Shown here in pieces: positions 11,051 through 29,288 of a DNA stretch of 60,000 bases. Position numbers and translations under genes: made by a program. The first letter of the stretch is position 1. Each line of letters begins with the position of its first letter. The notes beneath the pieces are model-generated. The model ran no database searches, was not told the origin of the DNA, and saw nothing but the letters and a program-made list of their open reading frames with translations. The stretch covers positions 11,933,278 through 11,993,277 of the forward strand of contig CAIIXF020000008.1 in assembly GCA_903813345.2 (NCBI GenBank). The letters run 5' to 3'. The DNA comes from Owenia fusiformis. Taxonomy: Eukaryota; Annelida; Polychaeta; Sabellida; Oweniidae.

Positions 11051-11673
11051 CAGGGTGGGCCAAAAAAAACGCCACTTTTTTTCAAAATGTTATAACCTTT
11101 TTAATTTTTGGTACAAAATCATAAATTGCATACCAAATGAAACTTGAATTTGTTATCTAGCCATGGATCATGAATTGTATACTTTTACTTGAATAAAATA
11201 TGTCACCAGCGTCTCACTTAAACATGTGGTGTGCCATGAGAAATAAGCATAATTTGCAAAATGTTCCTGAACTGATACGGCCTGATGACAGTCAAGCTAA
11301 TAGCCCTGGTGTAAACCCCAGTGAGTATAGGGTATGGGAAGGTCCCAAGGAGATTGTATGAAGGCACCCAATTTAAAAAATTGCTCAACTAAAGCTGGTA
11401 ATTAAGACATGTTGAAAAAAAATTAGCTAATATTCCATTGATACTGCTATATCAGCAAGGCGACTAAAACTAAAATCTATTATCAAATAGGGTGGCGGAC
11501 CAATTGAACTCCTCTTTTAGATCAAATATTATCCAAGTTGAAGGACTTGTTACATTAAATTATTACTAAGAACCCCTGGCTCTATATAACTGCAAAGTTT
11601 GGGGTATGTAGGTTGGAAAATAAAAAAGTTATAGTGTCTTGAAAAAAAGTGGCGTTTTTTTTGGCCCACCCTG
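11051..11673. mobile_element. MITE with CAGGGTGGGCCAAAAAAAAC ends and TA duplication
   Basis: The left end at 11051 follows TA (11049-11050). The right end, its reverse complement (GTTTTTTTTGGCCCACCCTG), stops at 11673 and is followed by TA. The inverted arms include ACGCCACTTTTTT/AAAAAGTGGCG. About 623 bp, no transposase. It ends 72 bp from the LRRC57 stop codon and so probably overlaps that gene's 3' UTR or flank. Confidence 0.85.
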
Positions 11674-11744
11674 TATAGGCATTTAAACAGTGATGAACTT
11701 CAAATTTACATTCAGGTATTCAGTAAATAATACTGTTTTTATCC

Positions 11745-16539
<4,795 letters not shown>

Positions 16540-19049
16540 CTTCACTCGTTGATATGTTGTCCAACAAATATTCCTCTCATATTATATCATCATTAAATAG
16601 CTAATTTCAATTAAAATACAGAGAAATGATAATATTATTATTTGTAAAAAAATTTCTACCTTTTTACCGGAAGTAAATTAAAATTACGCTGTACGAAAAA
16701 GCAACATACGGCTTAACCTCCCGGGAATAAAGATTCAGTGGCAGTACACTACACTAGAAATCTGAATATTTTCTTATTTCTACAATCAAAAGAATTTGTA
16801 ACAATTCTTTTGAGATTATTACTATGATCGCGACAATCTCCTCTCTTGTTATTAGACCATACTTTTACCCACAAGGGGTAGGAGGTCCTATAATTTATAC
16901 CCCCATAAATGTGGGGTCGAATTTTCTTATATTTTATCATTCTTAGTATTGGCACTAAAATATTAAAAAATAAGAAAAAACGCCAATTCGACCCCACATT
17001 TATGGGGGTAATAATTTATGGCCCTACTCTCCCGGCATTGATTTATATGGTGACCTCTTTGTGCTCTTTCCCTTATTTTCTTATAATATACACAATCAGG
17101 GCCAGTAAGGGCCTTTAATAGGGGGACCATAATCCCGGGGGGGGGGTCCATAATTTCTTTCACACCTGGTCTCAGATTTTAGATATATCTACTCAGATCA
17201 GAACCTGTACTCAGATACAATATCTCCTAAAGATTCGCGATATGTTGAAATTGGTGAAGTTAATAAGGATTTTAATTCTTATTGAATCTATAGTTTTCCA
17301 AAAATAAAGTAACTTTGGAAATTTTTATTAGAAAACAGTCATTACAAGATCACCCCGCAATTTAGCCCGACAACGGCAATTGAAGCGACGGTTATGTCCG
17401 CCATTTGTGACAATGGTATCTGACTTTACCGTAGTCAGGCTGTTCTGGTGTGAAGGTATGATATGAGCCATGAATATTCTTGAATAGAAATAATTTTTTG
17501 TTAAGCTTGTTCGCTAGATCTGATTCTTCCTCTTTAGTTTTTAATGCAGACACATTGCAACATTATCATCGTAAGCCTGTCATATATATTTTTTAAATAT
17601 ATCGCTCTTTATTAGCCGCCCGTATGAATATTGCTTTATGTCTATGGTTCCCTCGGCCGATTGTCATTTTATGGTTCTTTGTACATTCCATTGTTAGGCT
17701 AAGAATGGATACATCCATACGTTATCATTTTCTATCAGTTTCAGTGAAAAATATCAACAAAACATGTATTATTCACTTGTAACGTTTATGCCTTTATTGA
17801 GACGGGGTCACACTTTAATCGGACGAATTTCACTTTTGCGCATTCGCATAGCGCGGAGTAAACAATTTTTAAAGGATTGAAGAGATATTTGTAAATATAT
17901 GGATAAATCGTTAAGATTGGGAGTAATACGATGGTTAAAAGAAGGTGGGTACATTTTTAGATATTTAGGACAATCGTGACTGTGTGATAAGCAGGATGCA
18001 CAGTCGAATCCAAAGTTTTTTCTTTTTTTCGAGAAAATGGCCGGGTAAATGACTGCATCTCAGTTTTTGAAATGTACAGTATGAAAATTTGTACCTTGCA
18101 CCCAGATAAATAGATTTTGTGAGAGTTGAAAATATCATATCATCAAACAAGAGAGTCATCTCTTTATTGTATTGTACATCCATTGCCTCATTTACATTTT
18201 TTATCATAACTTTATTTCCATAAATCAAATACTAATACATACATACATATGAGCGGCTTTGTTAAAAAACATTATAAGCCACTTTGACAATAGTAAAAAT
18301 AAGAAAATGACAAGGGCTAAAGTGATCTGATAAAACACTATAGTGGTGAGATAATACATTTCAATATTTTAAGATATATAAAAGGATAAGGTTTGATCGA
18401 AATGATCTGGGTAGGAATGTCCCTTTAAGTGACAAAATTGTTGTTTTGGAAAACTAATAGAAATAATGCGTTGATTTATAATGTTGTATATGATATTATT
18501 TCAATAAAGTAACCATAAAAACTAAACAATGATCATGAACATTTGTAAATACTGGGTTTGCCACAAAACTGGGTATCAGAATATCCATATATGCTCTGAT
18601 CAGTTATGAAAAAATGGTTCGACATTCAAATTTGCTTTAGTCTCATTTTTAAAATTCAAATCAATCAATTTTGCAGACAAGAATTCAAATAGTCCTGAGT
18701 AGGCCAGTGAAGTATTTGGGTTGACAAACCTGTGCACAATTGGTCCTATAGATGGCAGGTAATAACTAAAAACTCTTGAAATGTGCAAATAATACATACA
18801 TTGAATAAACAAGTAGATTTATTAAAACTAACACAACTGCCCAATAATTCGATTGGTGTTGTTCACATTCTGTTTGATCGGGAACACGTTATTGTTTATA
18901 TCTACTTAAAGATGGAACCATTTTCAAATATATTTACAATGGTAACCATTATCATACAGAGTGTTAAATGTTTAAAAATGAATGTTTTTAGTGGCATGGA
19001 TCTTTGTTTCTCCAATCCAATTTCTCCAATCCAGTATATCTTGGACTTT
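16540..19049. repeat. Intergenic stretch between LRRC57 and kinase A, with a hairpin and dispersed repeats
   Basis: An inverted repeat at 16886-17022 pairs ATTTATACCCCCATAAATGT with its complement (ACATTTATGGGGGTAATAAT) around an AT loop. 17190-17530 resembles 51330-51585 (ATACAATATCTCC; AATTTTTTGTTAGGCT; GCTAGATCTGATTC), and part of it recurs at 59213-59250, so it is a dispersed repeat. Nothing else is supported. ORFs at 16749-17163 are built from the hairpin. Confidence 0.5.
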
Positions 19050-22000
19050 CTAGTCTAAGTTGGGGTGCACTGTGATGGACTCTTCAGTCGGTGCGCCACT
19101 CCCAAAATCACTGACTATACCACTAGTTGGTGGTTGTGGGACCATCGCAGCGCAGTCCTGAAAAGTAAAACATTATGTATCATACCCTTATTACCAGGGT
19201 TATATGACCATTTGTATAAGACATAACCATTAACCTCAAATTGTAATTACAATTTCACCAATCGTTTCCTGCTATTTGCGCCAAATAATTATTAGAACTT
19301 TAGTAAGAGCTGTCTACAAAAGCTTGCAATAACGTACCTGCCCCTTTCAGTTTTATCCTTTAAACTTTTTGATAATGGGATCAAAATAAAAAACATGAGT
19401 CAAAAACGCATGTTGCGGATAATTTCAAAATGACGTCAATCCTTGTTACACTGTAAAAATTGATCAGTTGGTCCTCCATCTTCTCTGGAGAGGATGCACA
19501 AATCTTTTTTCATGAAATTGTTGTGATGTGCAAATTTTTAGAAGAAGTAAGAGGGTTATGGAGATATCAGGTATATTGATTCGCATTTTGACACAAATTC
19601 GTGAGGTCTAGATATAGATCTAATGGAATATAAGTGTTTGCACGTAATTGAGGATCGTTCCTTTTATTATCAGCATGCAAAACTTAATTCGTGTCAAAAT
19701 TTACTATTTCAAACATTGATTTTTCCCGCATTTTTTCCCGCGTGTAGTCAGGAAGTTGTAGATATAACTTTAATCGATCTAGATCCAAATAGGATCCAAA
19801 GTGAGTGGCAGCCTCTTCACACATATTGTTTTTAACAGTTCAACTTTTATTTGTATATTCTTCCACTCAATAGGGCTATTTTGTATTTTCCCATTGATCA
19901 TGGAACAATTTAACTAAGTGCATATATGTTATATTAATTTAGATGATGTCACACTACCCTACCACTTGCGGGTAATAACAAAATTTTATGAAAAGTTTAC
20001 CTCTTCGAATTCAGCAGTTAAAGTAAACTCATCGAGTACAACAGGGAGCATCTCTCTCTGAAAAATAAATTCGATTTAAAATGGTGTTTTACCATAAGAA
20101 TGCAGTTGAGTAAAATCCATGTAAGATTATGCACATTTCTTTGGATTTTGAATCCAAAATGTGATTTTACAATTACGACTAGCACTTAACCTTTACGTAC
20201 CTCCGTGTCATCAATCATTTCCACTGGTTCAGGCAATGGCCCCTTATATGGATCAAATGGCACTGAAAATATATGTATGTATGTATTTTTGTTTAAATAA
20301 TCATCTATATTATATTTCTTTCTCTTATCCTCTATATTGTTAAAAAAGCACAGTGTCTCAGAAGCCATGAGAAGTTTTTGGGGGAGAAATAAGCAAGGTT
20401 GAAAATTTTAGGCAGATATTTCCAAAAGTACTGACATAAGGCTTCTACTTTATAAAGTACGATACAAATTTAACTTATCATCATTGTTAGATAGCTGTTA
20501 GACTATTCAATATTCTGGATCAGTACTGTAGCTTGGAACAAATTACCACATTCTATTCAATCTCAGCCATCTTTATACTCTTTTAAACACGATTTAAAAA
20601 AAACACATTTATAAATTGTTATGAATTGTTTCTGTTTTCAACTTATCTTTGTGTAAGCATGTATTAATTTTTCATTAATTACTTAGATTAGCATGTTACA
20701 AAATTATGAATGATATGTGTATACATATTGTATTGTAATGTTTGTATTTTTATCCATATTTAAGTTTGTTGTACCTTCCATTTTCCTTAGCTCTTCGAGA
20801 CACTCGTAAACTGAAGGTCTATCGACTGGGTCCCTAGCAACCATACGACGTTGCAGTTCGTACTTGTATCCAACGGCCTTCGGGCACATGCGTTCTAATA
20901 GCTGGTCATTAGCTTTAAAACGAAGCTGAAATGTAATTATTATTAAAATACTTCAGTTTTAATCGACTTTTAAGAATGTAGCTAGAATAAACTACTCATA
21001 CTTGAGTGGGTTTGGGGTAGATATCACCCGGGTAAATGTATCATATATGAGGAGCGGGCAGGATATATTAAATGTCCCGCTCCAGGCCAAATGCGGGCAG
21101 GTATAATATATCCATCCCGCTCTCGGGAATTTTTTAAAAGTTCAAAATGTTAGAATTTTCAAAGTCTTTCAAAAGTAGTTTAAATTTGACTGATGTTGAA
21201 TATGAATTGTGCTTTTACAGTATAGGCCTATATTGTCATTTGAAAACATATGGAAGGGTTATATCTACCTCAAACCCACTCAAGTATTAGATACACCAGT
21301 TATGTACGGTCGGTTTTGGATATAAGGTGAGGGGCCGAAGACATAAATATTTCCGGAAACCTCCCAGTACATAACCATTATATATACATAATTAGAGACG
21401 TATCAATTAATGGTATTAAAATGATCAATCAATGGACTATACAATGAGTTTAAAACGGACACAGTGTTGTACCTTTAAGCATAACAATATATTAACTCAC
21501 ATCGCGTATCAATGCTTCTTTTTGTCTGTGTTTAGGCCATGGGTGTTCCCCTGATAGTATATAGTAGTACAGCAACCCCATATTGAACACATCAGCCTTT
21601 GTCGTCAGGTGGACAAGGCGCTCGCCCAAATATGCCGACAAGGTTTCTGGGGCCATGTACTTAAGAGTTGCGACCACATGCTGTCCCGTATGTTCCTGTC
21701 CAGCCCGGAGGAGAGAACCCATATCGCATAGCTTCACATCGCATATGTTTCCATCGATTTGAGCAACGGTGTTTTGAGGTTTCCCGTCCAGGTAAAGAAA
21801 CCCATACTTATGTATGTGGCCAATTGCTTCTAGACACTGCCGCATTATGCTTGTATCATGTTTCGCTAGTTCATATTCACTGAACTTTTGGTTTTCTTTA
21901 TGTTTTGCAAAAAGAGCCTCGCCTATTAAGAAATTCAATACATAAAAATACACGTGTATTTGATATCTTCATATTCCTAGAGTTGAGGTATGTTATGAGG

Positions 22001-25000
22001 TTATATAATGGTTGATTCCGTATATCGTGTTTATACTCAAGTGAGTATATGATATATTCACGAGTGACTGAAGGGAACGAGTGAATTTATGATATTATAT
22101 ATCATATACTCACGAGAGTATAACGATATACAGAATCAACCATTATATGATCTTATTATCCCACCCTAATCTTTAATCAATAAAAGATTAATCTAAATTC
22201 AGCAGTTGTATATCAAGTCGAAGAGTTGTATATGCTGCCCAGGAGTTGTATACGCTATCCAGGAGTTGTATATCGTTCTCAAGAGTTGTATACGATGAGT
22301 GTTGGTTTTATATTGCAGTTATACAATGCAGTTATACAATCATATAAAGCACTTAGGGTGGGATAAAGACATATATATGTTTTTCTGTCATCGTATACTG
22401 CCAACCTGCACTCTGCTCTTTTTCAAAAGAACCTGCATGTACTCACGGTGGTACTATTTAAGATGAAATCATAGATTAAAGAAGGGGAATAGCAACATGT
22501 GAATGTCGATTTGGCAATCAGAAAACGTGGGAGCAACATGAGAAAACACGATCATAAAACAAAATACTGTATAATGCTAGTGCATAATATATATAACAAT
22601 TTTTCAATTTCATTAATCAGGCATGGGTTATAGATTAAAAGTGGTACTTTACACCCGACTTTACAAACCTCCATCCTCCATGAATAGATAGCACTCCCTG
22701 TCAAAAGGCAGTATGACGTATGCCAAGACACGAACGATGTTGGCATGAGGATGCAGAGCGGAGAATTCAAGTTCTAGTTGGTTTAGTGCCGATGTACTTT
22801 TCATCTGAAATACATGTAATTGTGTAATTCATACTTTATGGAATTTATATTTCAAAGACCACATGTGTATTCTGGATGTCCATTGGCTTATTGGTCACAT
22901 AATATGAAACAGATAAACTAATTCCCTAGGAAGATGAAAAGTACTAATGACCAGTTATGTCGTGTGACAAGTCAATAAGGATAGTCATTTTAATTTTCCC
23001 TGCTAACAAGGATTTGAGGTACCAAGCAATATGAGGATTCATCCTAGAACTATTCCAAATGTCCAAATCATACGCCTTTGGTTTTACCCACCTTTTTTAT
23101 AACAACTACTTGATTCACATAATTTCTTCTCAAGCAGGAGCCGAAAGAGCCCTCGGCAAGAAATTCATCTGTATACGTGTTTTGCAAACACGTGACATTC
23201 TTGTACAGTTTCTCGACTACGTCTGTCTGTAATATTCACAAAAATGCATAGTATGCAATTTACCTTAAGATTCCCGTTCTGAAAATAAAACACACCATTT
23301 CATCGATCCTATAACTTAAACATTTTCTTCACTTTATGTAAGTTACATGTAATCAAAGAGCATATTTCTTCTCTGAAAATATCAAAAATTGAAATGATCC
23401 TCATCTAATTAGCAGTAGACAATTTCCAGATTAAACTTTTCGTAATTTTGAAAGGCTATTAATTTCGATCTTTACCTAAACGATCTTTTCAAGCTTCAAT
23501 AATGACAGAAAAGTAATTGATTGTGCATGTTACATATCATTATGAATTTAAAATATTTGAATGTTTTTTAGGATAACTGGGGCTTTATTTATTGAAACTT
23601 ATTAAAATTATATGATCAATACTTTCAAGAAATTTTCGAACAAAATTACAACTTTAATCTTTATGAATGAAATGATTAGACGCTAATATACAATGTATAT
23701 TAACACATTGTCCATAGTTATTAATATATGATATATCATACCAAGAATATTAAATATGTACAAATGAGTTGTACTACATACCTCGAAATCAGCTTCTTTA
23801 TTTCCACATTCTGCTTCAGCTCGAATAAGGTTATCTTGTTGACATTTGTGACTTTCAGCTACATTCAAATTCTCCTCATCCATGTCATCCTGAGAGGTAA
23901 GATCATGATGATGATGTAAGAAATGAATTAAATAGAATAGCTACGATTTGTGCTCTGTGCTTATAAAATAATCTCTTGCTTATTTTTTTAACAATTTTTC
24001 TTAATTTTTAATGCATATGTTAGGATGTATGTCAAGTCAAGGCTTCATTTCAAATACGATTTCTGTATCGCCAAGTATCGTCGGAAATTAGGTCAATTTT
24101 GTCAAAATCTAGGTCAAATTTATGATTTGTCATTTATCTCTGTTATGATTACATGAAATTACTTTTCTCGATTCTTTTTTTTTTTCATCGCTACCTCAGA
24201 AAGAGAGTATTCGAGAGTGTGTTATCCATTTTTGATTACTCTTACGGATTTGGAGTTATAGCTTCCAAAATAGCTCAACAAGATGATCCATCGAGATTGG
24301 TATCAATTTGTATTGATTGGAAATGTGTTCAGGATTCCGTATTTCAGTGTCATTGAGATTCGACTTTCGATTGACCTTTCGACTTAAAAAGTCAATTTTT
24401 CAAATATTTATTTGACTTTAAATTAAAGAATAAGATGACCTTATAAAGTCAGTTAACTCGATATTTTGGGAGTCGAAGGTCATTGGTCAAAATCTAGGTC
24501 ATTTCAAGTCGTGTGATAATTGATAATAATTGTAGAAGAATCTCAGCAACTAGAAGTCTCTGCATAAAGCTGGTCATATGGTTAGTTATTGAATGTATCA
24601 AGGATCATTGGATATTATATCAAGTTTTTATAGTAGTACGAGTTCAAAGGACAAAATCTTAGATTTTTCCATGGTCTGTAAGTCTGTAACCTGGAGTTTT
24701 GAATTGAACTTGCTCATAGATATTCTTTAATTACAGTTAATTTGGCAATGATTGATAATTTGTTAAAATGTGCATTTACGATTTGTCATTTCCACATAGT
24801 TCTCCAGCTTCAAGACGCCGGTTGGCTTGACGAGTGTGTCCAGGTCCAGGGGCAATGGTTTTCTTGACTGTCCAATCTTTGATGAGATTAATTATAACTT
24901 CTTATAACAGGAAACGTCATTAATGAATACGTTTGAATACGCTTGTTATTAGAACGATTCTATAGCTGCCTGGGAGACTGCGCTATTTCTCAATAAGGAA

Positions 25001-28000
25001 CTACCAAAAGGTAATGTTAAAAACGTATTCATCATATAAAAGGGAATATTTAAGAATACAATCGGACATATTAAAACCACACCATCCCAAACAGTGATCT
25101 AACAGACAGGGTACAGTACATTAGATATCGATGATCTAGTATACTCAGTCACATGAGTAGGGGAACTAAATAAACAAGGAGAAATATAAAAATGCAATGT
25201 ACCTACAATGCATATGATTTTACTCAATAAGATTTTAATTCCAAAAACTTTCTTATATGCATTTTACGTATCTTTTTGAATGTACACTTAATTTCCAGGA
25301 GCCATGGACATAGACATATCGTATAATGTTCATTGTACAAGTTAGGCACAATAACGTTATCCAACGTTGATCGTTGATTAAAATGTGCATTTACTTACCC
25401 CAACATCAGATTTTTCATTCCTACATCGTTCTCCAGCTTCTGTGTAGATGTCCTCTGGATTCAGAGGAAGAATTGTTTTTGCCTGTTCAATCAAAGATGT
25501 GATATTTTATCTACTTAGATTAGGAAGCGCTATCAATGATAACATACTATGAATATGCATGTTAAGTCGACATCACTTTTACTTCAATGACTCTATACGT
25601 CCTGTCTGAGAGACAACGATTATGCCTAATAAGTTACTTTCGTAAGGTAAAGATAAAAAAATGTGTAATACATATACAAAGGAATTTTGTACAACCGGTC
25701 AACAAATGCCTACACCCTAAATAATGATTCTAACTACCCAACAATTTAGGAACCAAAATCCAAACTCAAAACCACAAGACAATTGGATATTTCACTTATA
25801 CTGAAGTAGTAACAATACATGTTGAAGAACATTTACAAAAGAAAAGAAGGCTGGACAAATGCAAAAATTCATCAACACCAAAAATAGTCACATTTGCTAT
25901 AAACAGGGTGTCCTGAAAGTATCCCCCCCCCCCTAGACAGACATATACTAGTGTCGTCATAGTAGCTTATCCAAAGCTACATTGATTCGCCAAGTATCAT
26001 GGTTTAACTCTCAAATGTGAACAAATTACAGGCATTTCAAAATTTAGTGTTTCGTCAAAATTGAGTTCAATTTTACACCAAATCACTAGTTAATGTGTCC
26101 TCCTGGGCCATCTTAACAGCAGCAATTCTTTTCAGGTCGGATGGATATTGAGTTGGAAAAAGAGAACGGTGAGGGTAGATACTCCGTGGAAACTCTTCTA
26201 AAAGTGCCTTGACAGGCTTTAAGAGGACTATAAAATTCCACACCCCTATTTGAAGGCCTTTTAAGGTCATATATGAAAATAATTGCTGCTGTTAACATGG
26301 CCATTGGGGGACACATTGATTAGTAATGTGGTGTAAAAATGAACTTTATTTTGACAAAACACTAAATTTTAAAATGACTGTAACTTTTTCCCATTTGAGA
26401 GTTAAACCATGGTACTTGGCAAATCAATGTAACTTTGGATAAGCTTTAAAATGATATATGACACATACTATGACGACACTGGTATATGTCTGTCTTGGGG
26501 GGGGCATACTTTCGGGACACCCGAAATGATGTAGGACAGACGTGGAGAAAAATATAAAAATTGTCAATTTCATGAAAACTAAATTTCATATCTACATATT
26601 ATAAAATTGTCATATTAAAGCCTATATCAGTGAGGTATTTCTCACTTTCCGAATCGTTAAATTTGGAACAAGTTTCTTCAATTCTCCAAGTCTATAGTTC
26701 AATCCTCCATCTTATATATAGAAAGAATCTTGAACTAAAAAATACGCAAAACAAAGACAAAAATATTTAACCTTGGTGAAGAACATGGCGACATTCTCAG
26801 TAAAGTCTTTCTTGAAAACATCTTTCAGATTTTCTGTTGGTCCGAGAATCCTACAATTCATTGATGATGAAAAAATTAATAATAATTATATTTTAACTTC
26901 CATTTACTAACACAGAGCTACACATGTTCATATTATAGTAAACGGAATATAATTCTATAAGTATTTCTATTGCACAATGAATTCATCCTCTTCAATTCTT
27001 GAATTCACTAAATCTTTCATAAAGAAATTTTTCCTTATGCCAAATAAGGTGCTTTGTGGGTCGAACGATTGTATCTGTGCATTATGTTAATGTTTGACTG
27101 ACACATCAGTTTAGGGTTAACCTCAGTGAAACAAGTTTATATCTTAGTTCAACTTACAGGCAGCTTGCAATAGCACTAGTAGCTCACAATAGAACGTTCT
27201 GATAATATAATAATATTGCATATCATTTATGAACAATTAATATATTTATATCCTTATGGACACTTAATACATTGATATACTTATGGACATTATGTGATGA
27301 GTGAATTGCGCCTAACACAAAACCTCAACCCTATTTCGGATCAATCAATTCACCAGGAAACCTTCTAACTAAACGTTGTGATCTATTACCTCTTTCAAAG
27401 ACTGCCTGGCTGGTCCCATAGAACAGGCAGCAGGCATATCAGATCAGAAGGCTTTGAAAGAGGCAATCCATCTACATAAAAAAGTTCAAGAAGACAGTTA
27501 TTCCAAAATATGAGGGTTGCATCTCCTGTGTCACCCTGTAATTGGCACAAACGAAGTTGAAGATTTAAACTTACTTGACTTTCTTAACTATTCTGTCTGT
27601 CAAGGCAAGAAATGGGGTTGAATCATCTCGAACTTGATGGTTGATTTCCCGAGTTTCCACCTAATTCAAAATGACGATACTAGTGTTGTTTGCAACATTA
27701 TTGTATAGGACTGTGTCGAAGGTACTATATCTAGTAGTTACAATCAGATTCTCATTAGTTACATTCATAATATAACTTTTAATACTGTACATTGAACAAA
27801 TACAGGTTTGTACCAAGTATAAAAAGTGTAAAGGTACTTTTAATAGTTTTATGAATTAAATGAATATATAACAATATCATACATAAGTAACATACCTTAC
27901 AGTCATCCTCTATATTTGTTTCCACTTGTAACTGTGGAATTTGGGGGTAGAGTTTCTGATAAGCTACGTCCAAGTTTCCTTTTTCAAGAACTGTATCTTT

Positions 28001-29277
28001 TTCACTCAAACAGCTGCTTGGTTCAGTATCTTGACTATGATGCTTCATGGTTTCATCTTTCTCGTCCATCTACAATATTGTAGTATGCTTTTAATCCAGG
28101 TGGCTTGATCAAGTATCATGATTTGAAAAACTACACACAAATCCCTGCTATCCCTAACAGTGTAGTATGTCATCTTACTTCCGTATACCATGCAGTAAAT
28201 GTGTCGTGAAGTAGTTCAAGATATGTTACACCAAGTTCAATGTGTTTGCTATTTATTTTGCCGAATTATATCAGTTAATTGATAAAAAAGCATGATTCAT
28301 GGTTGACATTGACCCGCATTGATCAAAACGAAAGTTAAAAAACCCAAGGGTTGAATATTGGTTTGTTGTGGCACAGGTCTTTCAAAAATGTTGAATAAAT
28401 ATTGATGAAAACACACGTTGGTCTTAATTGTTTAAAAAAAATGTAAAAAACGTTGTCTACTAATAGTGAAATATAATTAGATCAAGTGATATTTAGTCAA
28501 GGTTGACATACAATTGCAATGTTACAATTATAGGTAGAATGCTCTAGTATTATAATTCTGAAGACAAGTACGTACGAGCATAACAAGTAAGATTATAGGG
28601 GATTGACTTGAGTAAATGATCTGCAGATACAGTGAAAAAATATTTCAAATGGTAAAGGGGGTATACGTAACGTTTGGATGCGCACGGTCCTTGCCTAGAG
28701 GACCTAATAGACTACGATACCAGTTCTTCTTCTCAAAAGTGTTACACGATCGAACAGTATTGGATACAAATCTAATTGCTCCCCTATAGGCCAAACTACA
28801 CACAGGCAATGAATTTTTATCCTTAACAATCATATTAGTCTCTTATCGAGCTGCTAGTATAGCTCCCAGGCGTATCTCATGGGGTTCAAACCCCGGTTCA
28901 AACCAATGCCTTTATCGTCATCCATTTACATAAGTATAACTTATATTCTATTTGAGGCCTTCGCAAGACTTTAAATTGGGTTCGTTTGATCATTTTACTA
29001 TCAAGATTAAGAATATGATGAAATGCGCAATACCTCGGTCAGCCATCTTGAAATATGAAAAGTTTAATATTGCTTTAACTGATAATCCATTGTGATTACT
29101 AAATCCCGGGTACTTAATATCATTTTAATAAGCTACTGCAGTCCGAACACTGTTTATTCTGAAAGTTTCTAGTGCAGATCCTCAAAATAAATCATTGAAA
29201 TGTGATGTTTTGTTCTGTGATTACGAACACAGAACTTCACCTACCTCTGGTCCTTCGTCGATAAAGTCACGTGACAT
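19050..29277 (-). CDS. Kinase A: lineage-specific non-RD protein kinase with long N-terminal region (13 exons, ~544 aa)
   Basis: Exons in coding order: 29245-29277, 27896-28069, 27575-27660, 26772-26850, 25399-25482, 23782-23889, 23092-23226, 22669-22804, 21501-21922, 20775-20925, 20201-20262, 20001-20057, 19050-19157; 1635 nt in frame, GT/AG throughout. Residues 1-188 are acidic and polar with no known domain. The kinase domain is about 205-470: glycine loop GSFGSC (214-219), beta-3 lysine K232 (VVIK), alpha-C Glu244 or 246, catalytic loop YLDGKPQN (322-329), DMG (345-347), APE (369-371), DVFNMG (389-394) and conserved Arg455 in DRPS. The catalytic Asp324, Lys326, Asn329 and Asp345 are kept, so activity is plausible. 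HRD to YLD makes it a non-RD kinase. The tail (471-544) is proline-rich and acidic. Paralogue of kinase B. The first exon is the least certain; ATG 28069 is an alternative start. Confidence 0.8.
20996..21292. repeat. Inverted repeat in a kinase A intron (ACTTGAGTGGGTTTGGGGTAG)
   Basis: CATACTTGAGTGGGTTTGG (about 20998-21016) pairs with CAAACCCACTCAAGTATTAG (about 21271-21290). The core is rich in CCCGCTC and ATATATCC phrases. It is followed at 21298-21372 by the GTTATGTACGGTCGG...CCTCCCAGTACATAAC unit also seen at 1800-1950. Confidence 0.65.
22005..22375. mobile_element. Palindromic repeat element with GAGTTGTATA tandem motif, kinase A intron
   Basis: ATATAATGGTTGATTCCGTA (22002-22021) pairs with its near complement at 22129-22148. 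The inner arms carry CTCACGAG/TATACTCAAG phrases. A second pair, TTATCCCACCCTAA (22154-22167) and TTAGGGTGGGATAA (22351-22364), encloses five copies of AGNAGTTGTATAYG (22201-22292). The palindromic, motif-rich design suggests a non-autonomous DNA element. No coding. Confidence 0.6.
24780..24867 (-). pseudogene. Relic duplicate of the 25399-25482 exon of kinase A
   Basis: The 88-nt stretch shares an acceptor context and the phrase encoding EAGE-x-C-x-N with the real exon at 25399-25482. The flanks match too (ACGATTCTATAGCTGCCTGG versus TGACTCTATACGTCCTGTCT, offset about 615 bp). Its length is not a multiple of three, its donor has shifted, and including it would break the frame between its phase-0 neighbours. 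I read it as a decayed tandem exon duplication and not part of the mRNA. Confidence 0.6.
25904..26523. mobile_element. MITE with CAGGGTGTCCTGAAAGTAT ends, kinase A intron
   Basis: CAGGGTGTCCTGAAAGTATC at 25904 pairs with CATACTTTCGGGACACCCG, ending at 26523. The arms of about 145 bp include TATACTAGTGTCGTCATAGT and AAACCATGGTACTTGGCAAA with their partners. Poly-C and poly-G tracts sit just inside each end. No clear TA duplication remains. ORFs at 26073-26316 on the minus strand are inside the element and unsupported. Confidence 0.75.
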
Positions 29278-29288
29278 AAAAATCTAAA

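Noticed and set aside
26073-26316. Two overlapping minus ORFs of 65-67 aa
   Set aside because: They lie wholly inside the MITE at 25904-26523 and have no recognisable features.
28855-28897. Possible tRNA: TAGTATAGCTC and GGTTCAAACCC
   Set aside because: The two boxes are only 28 bp apart, too close for a tRNA (about 44), and no acceptor or anticodon stems can be drawn.
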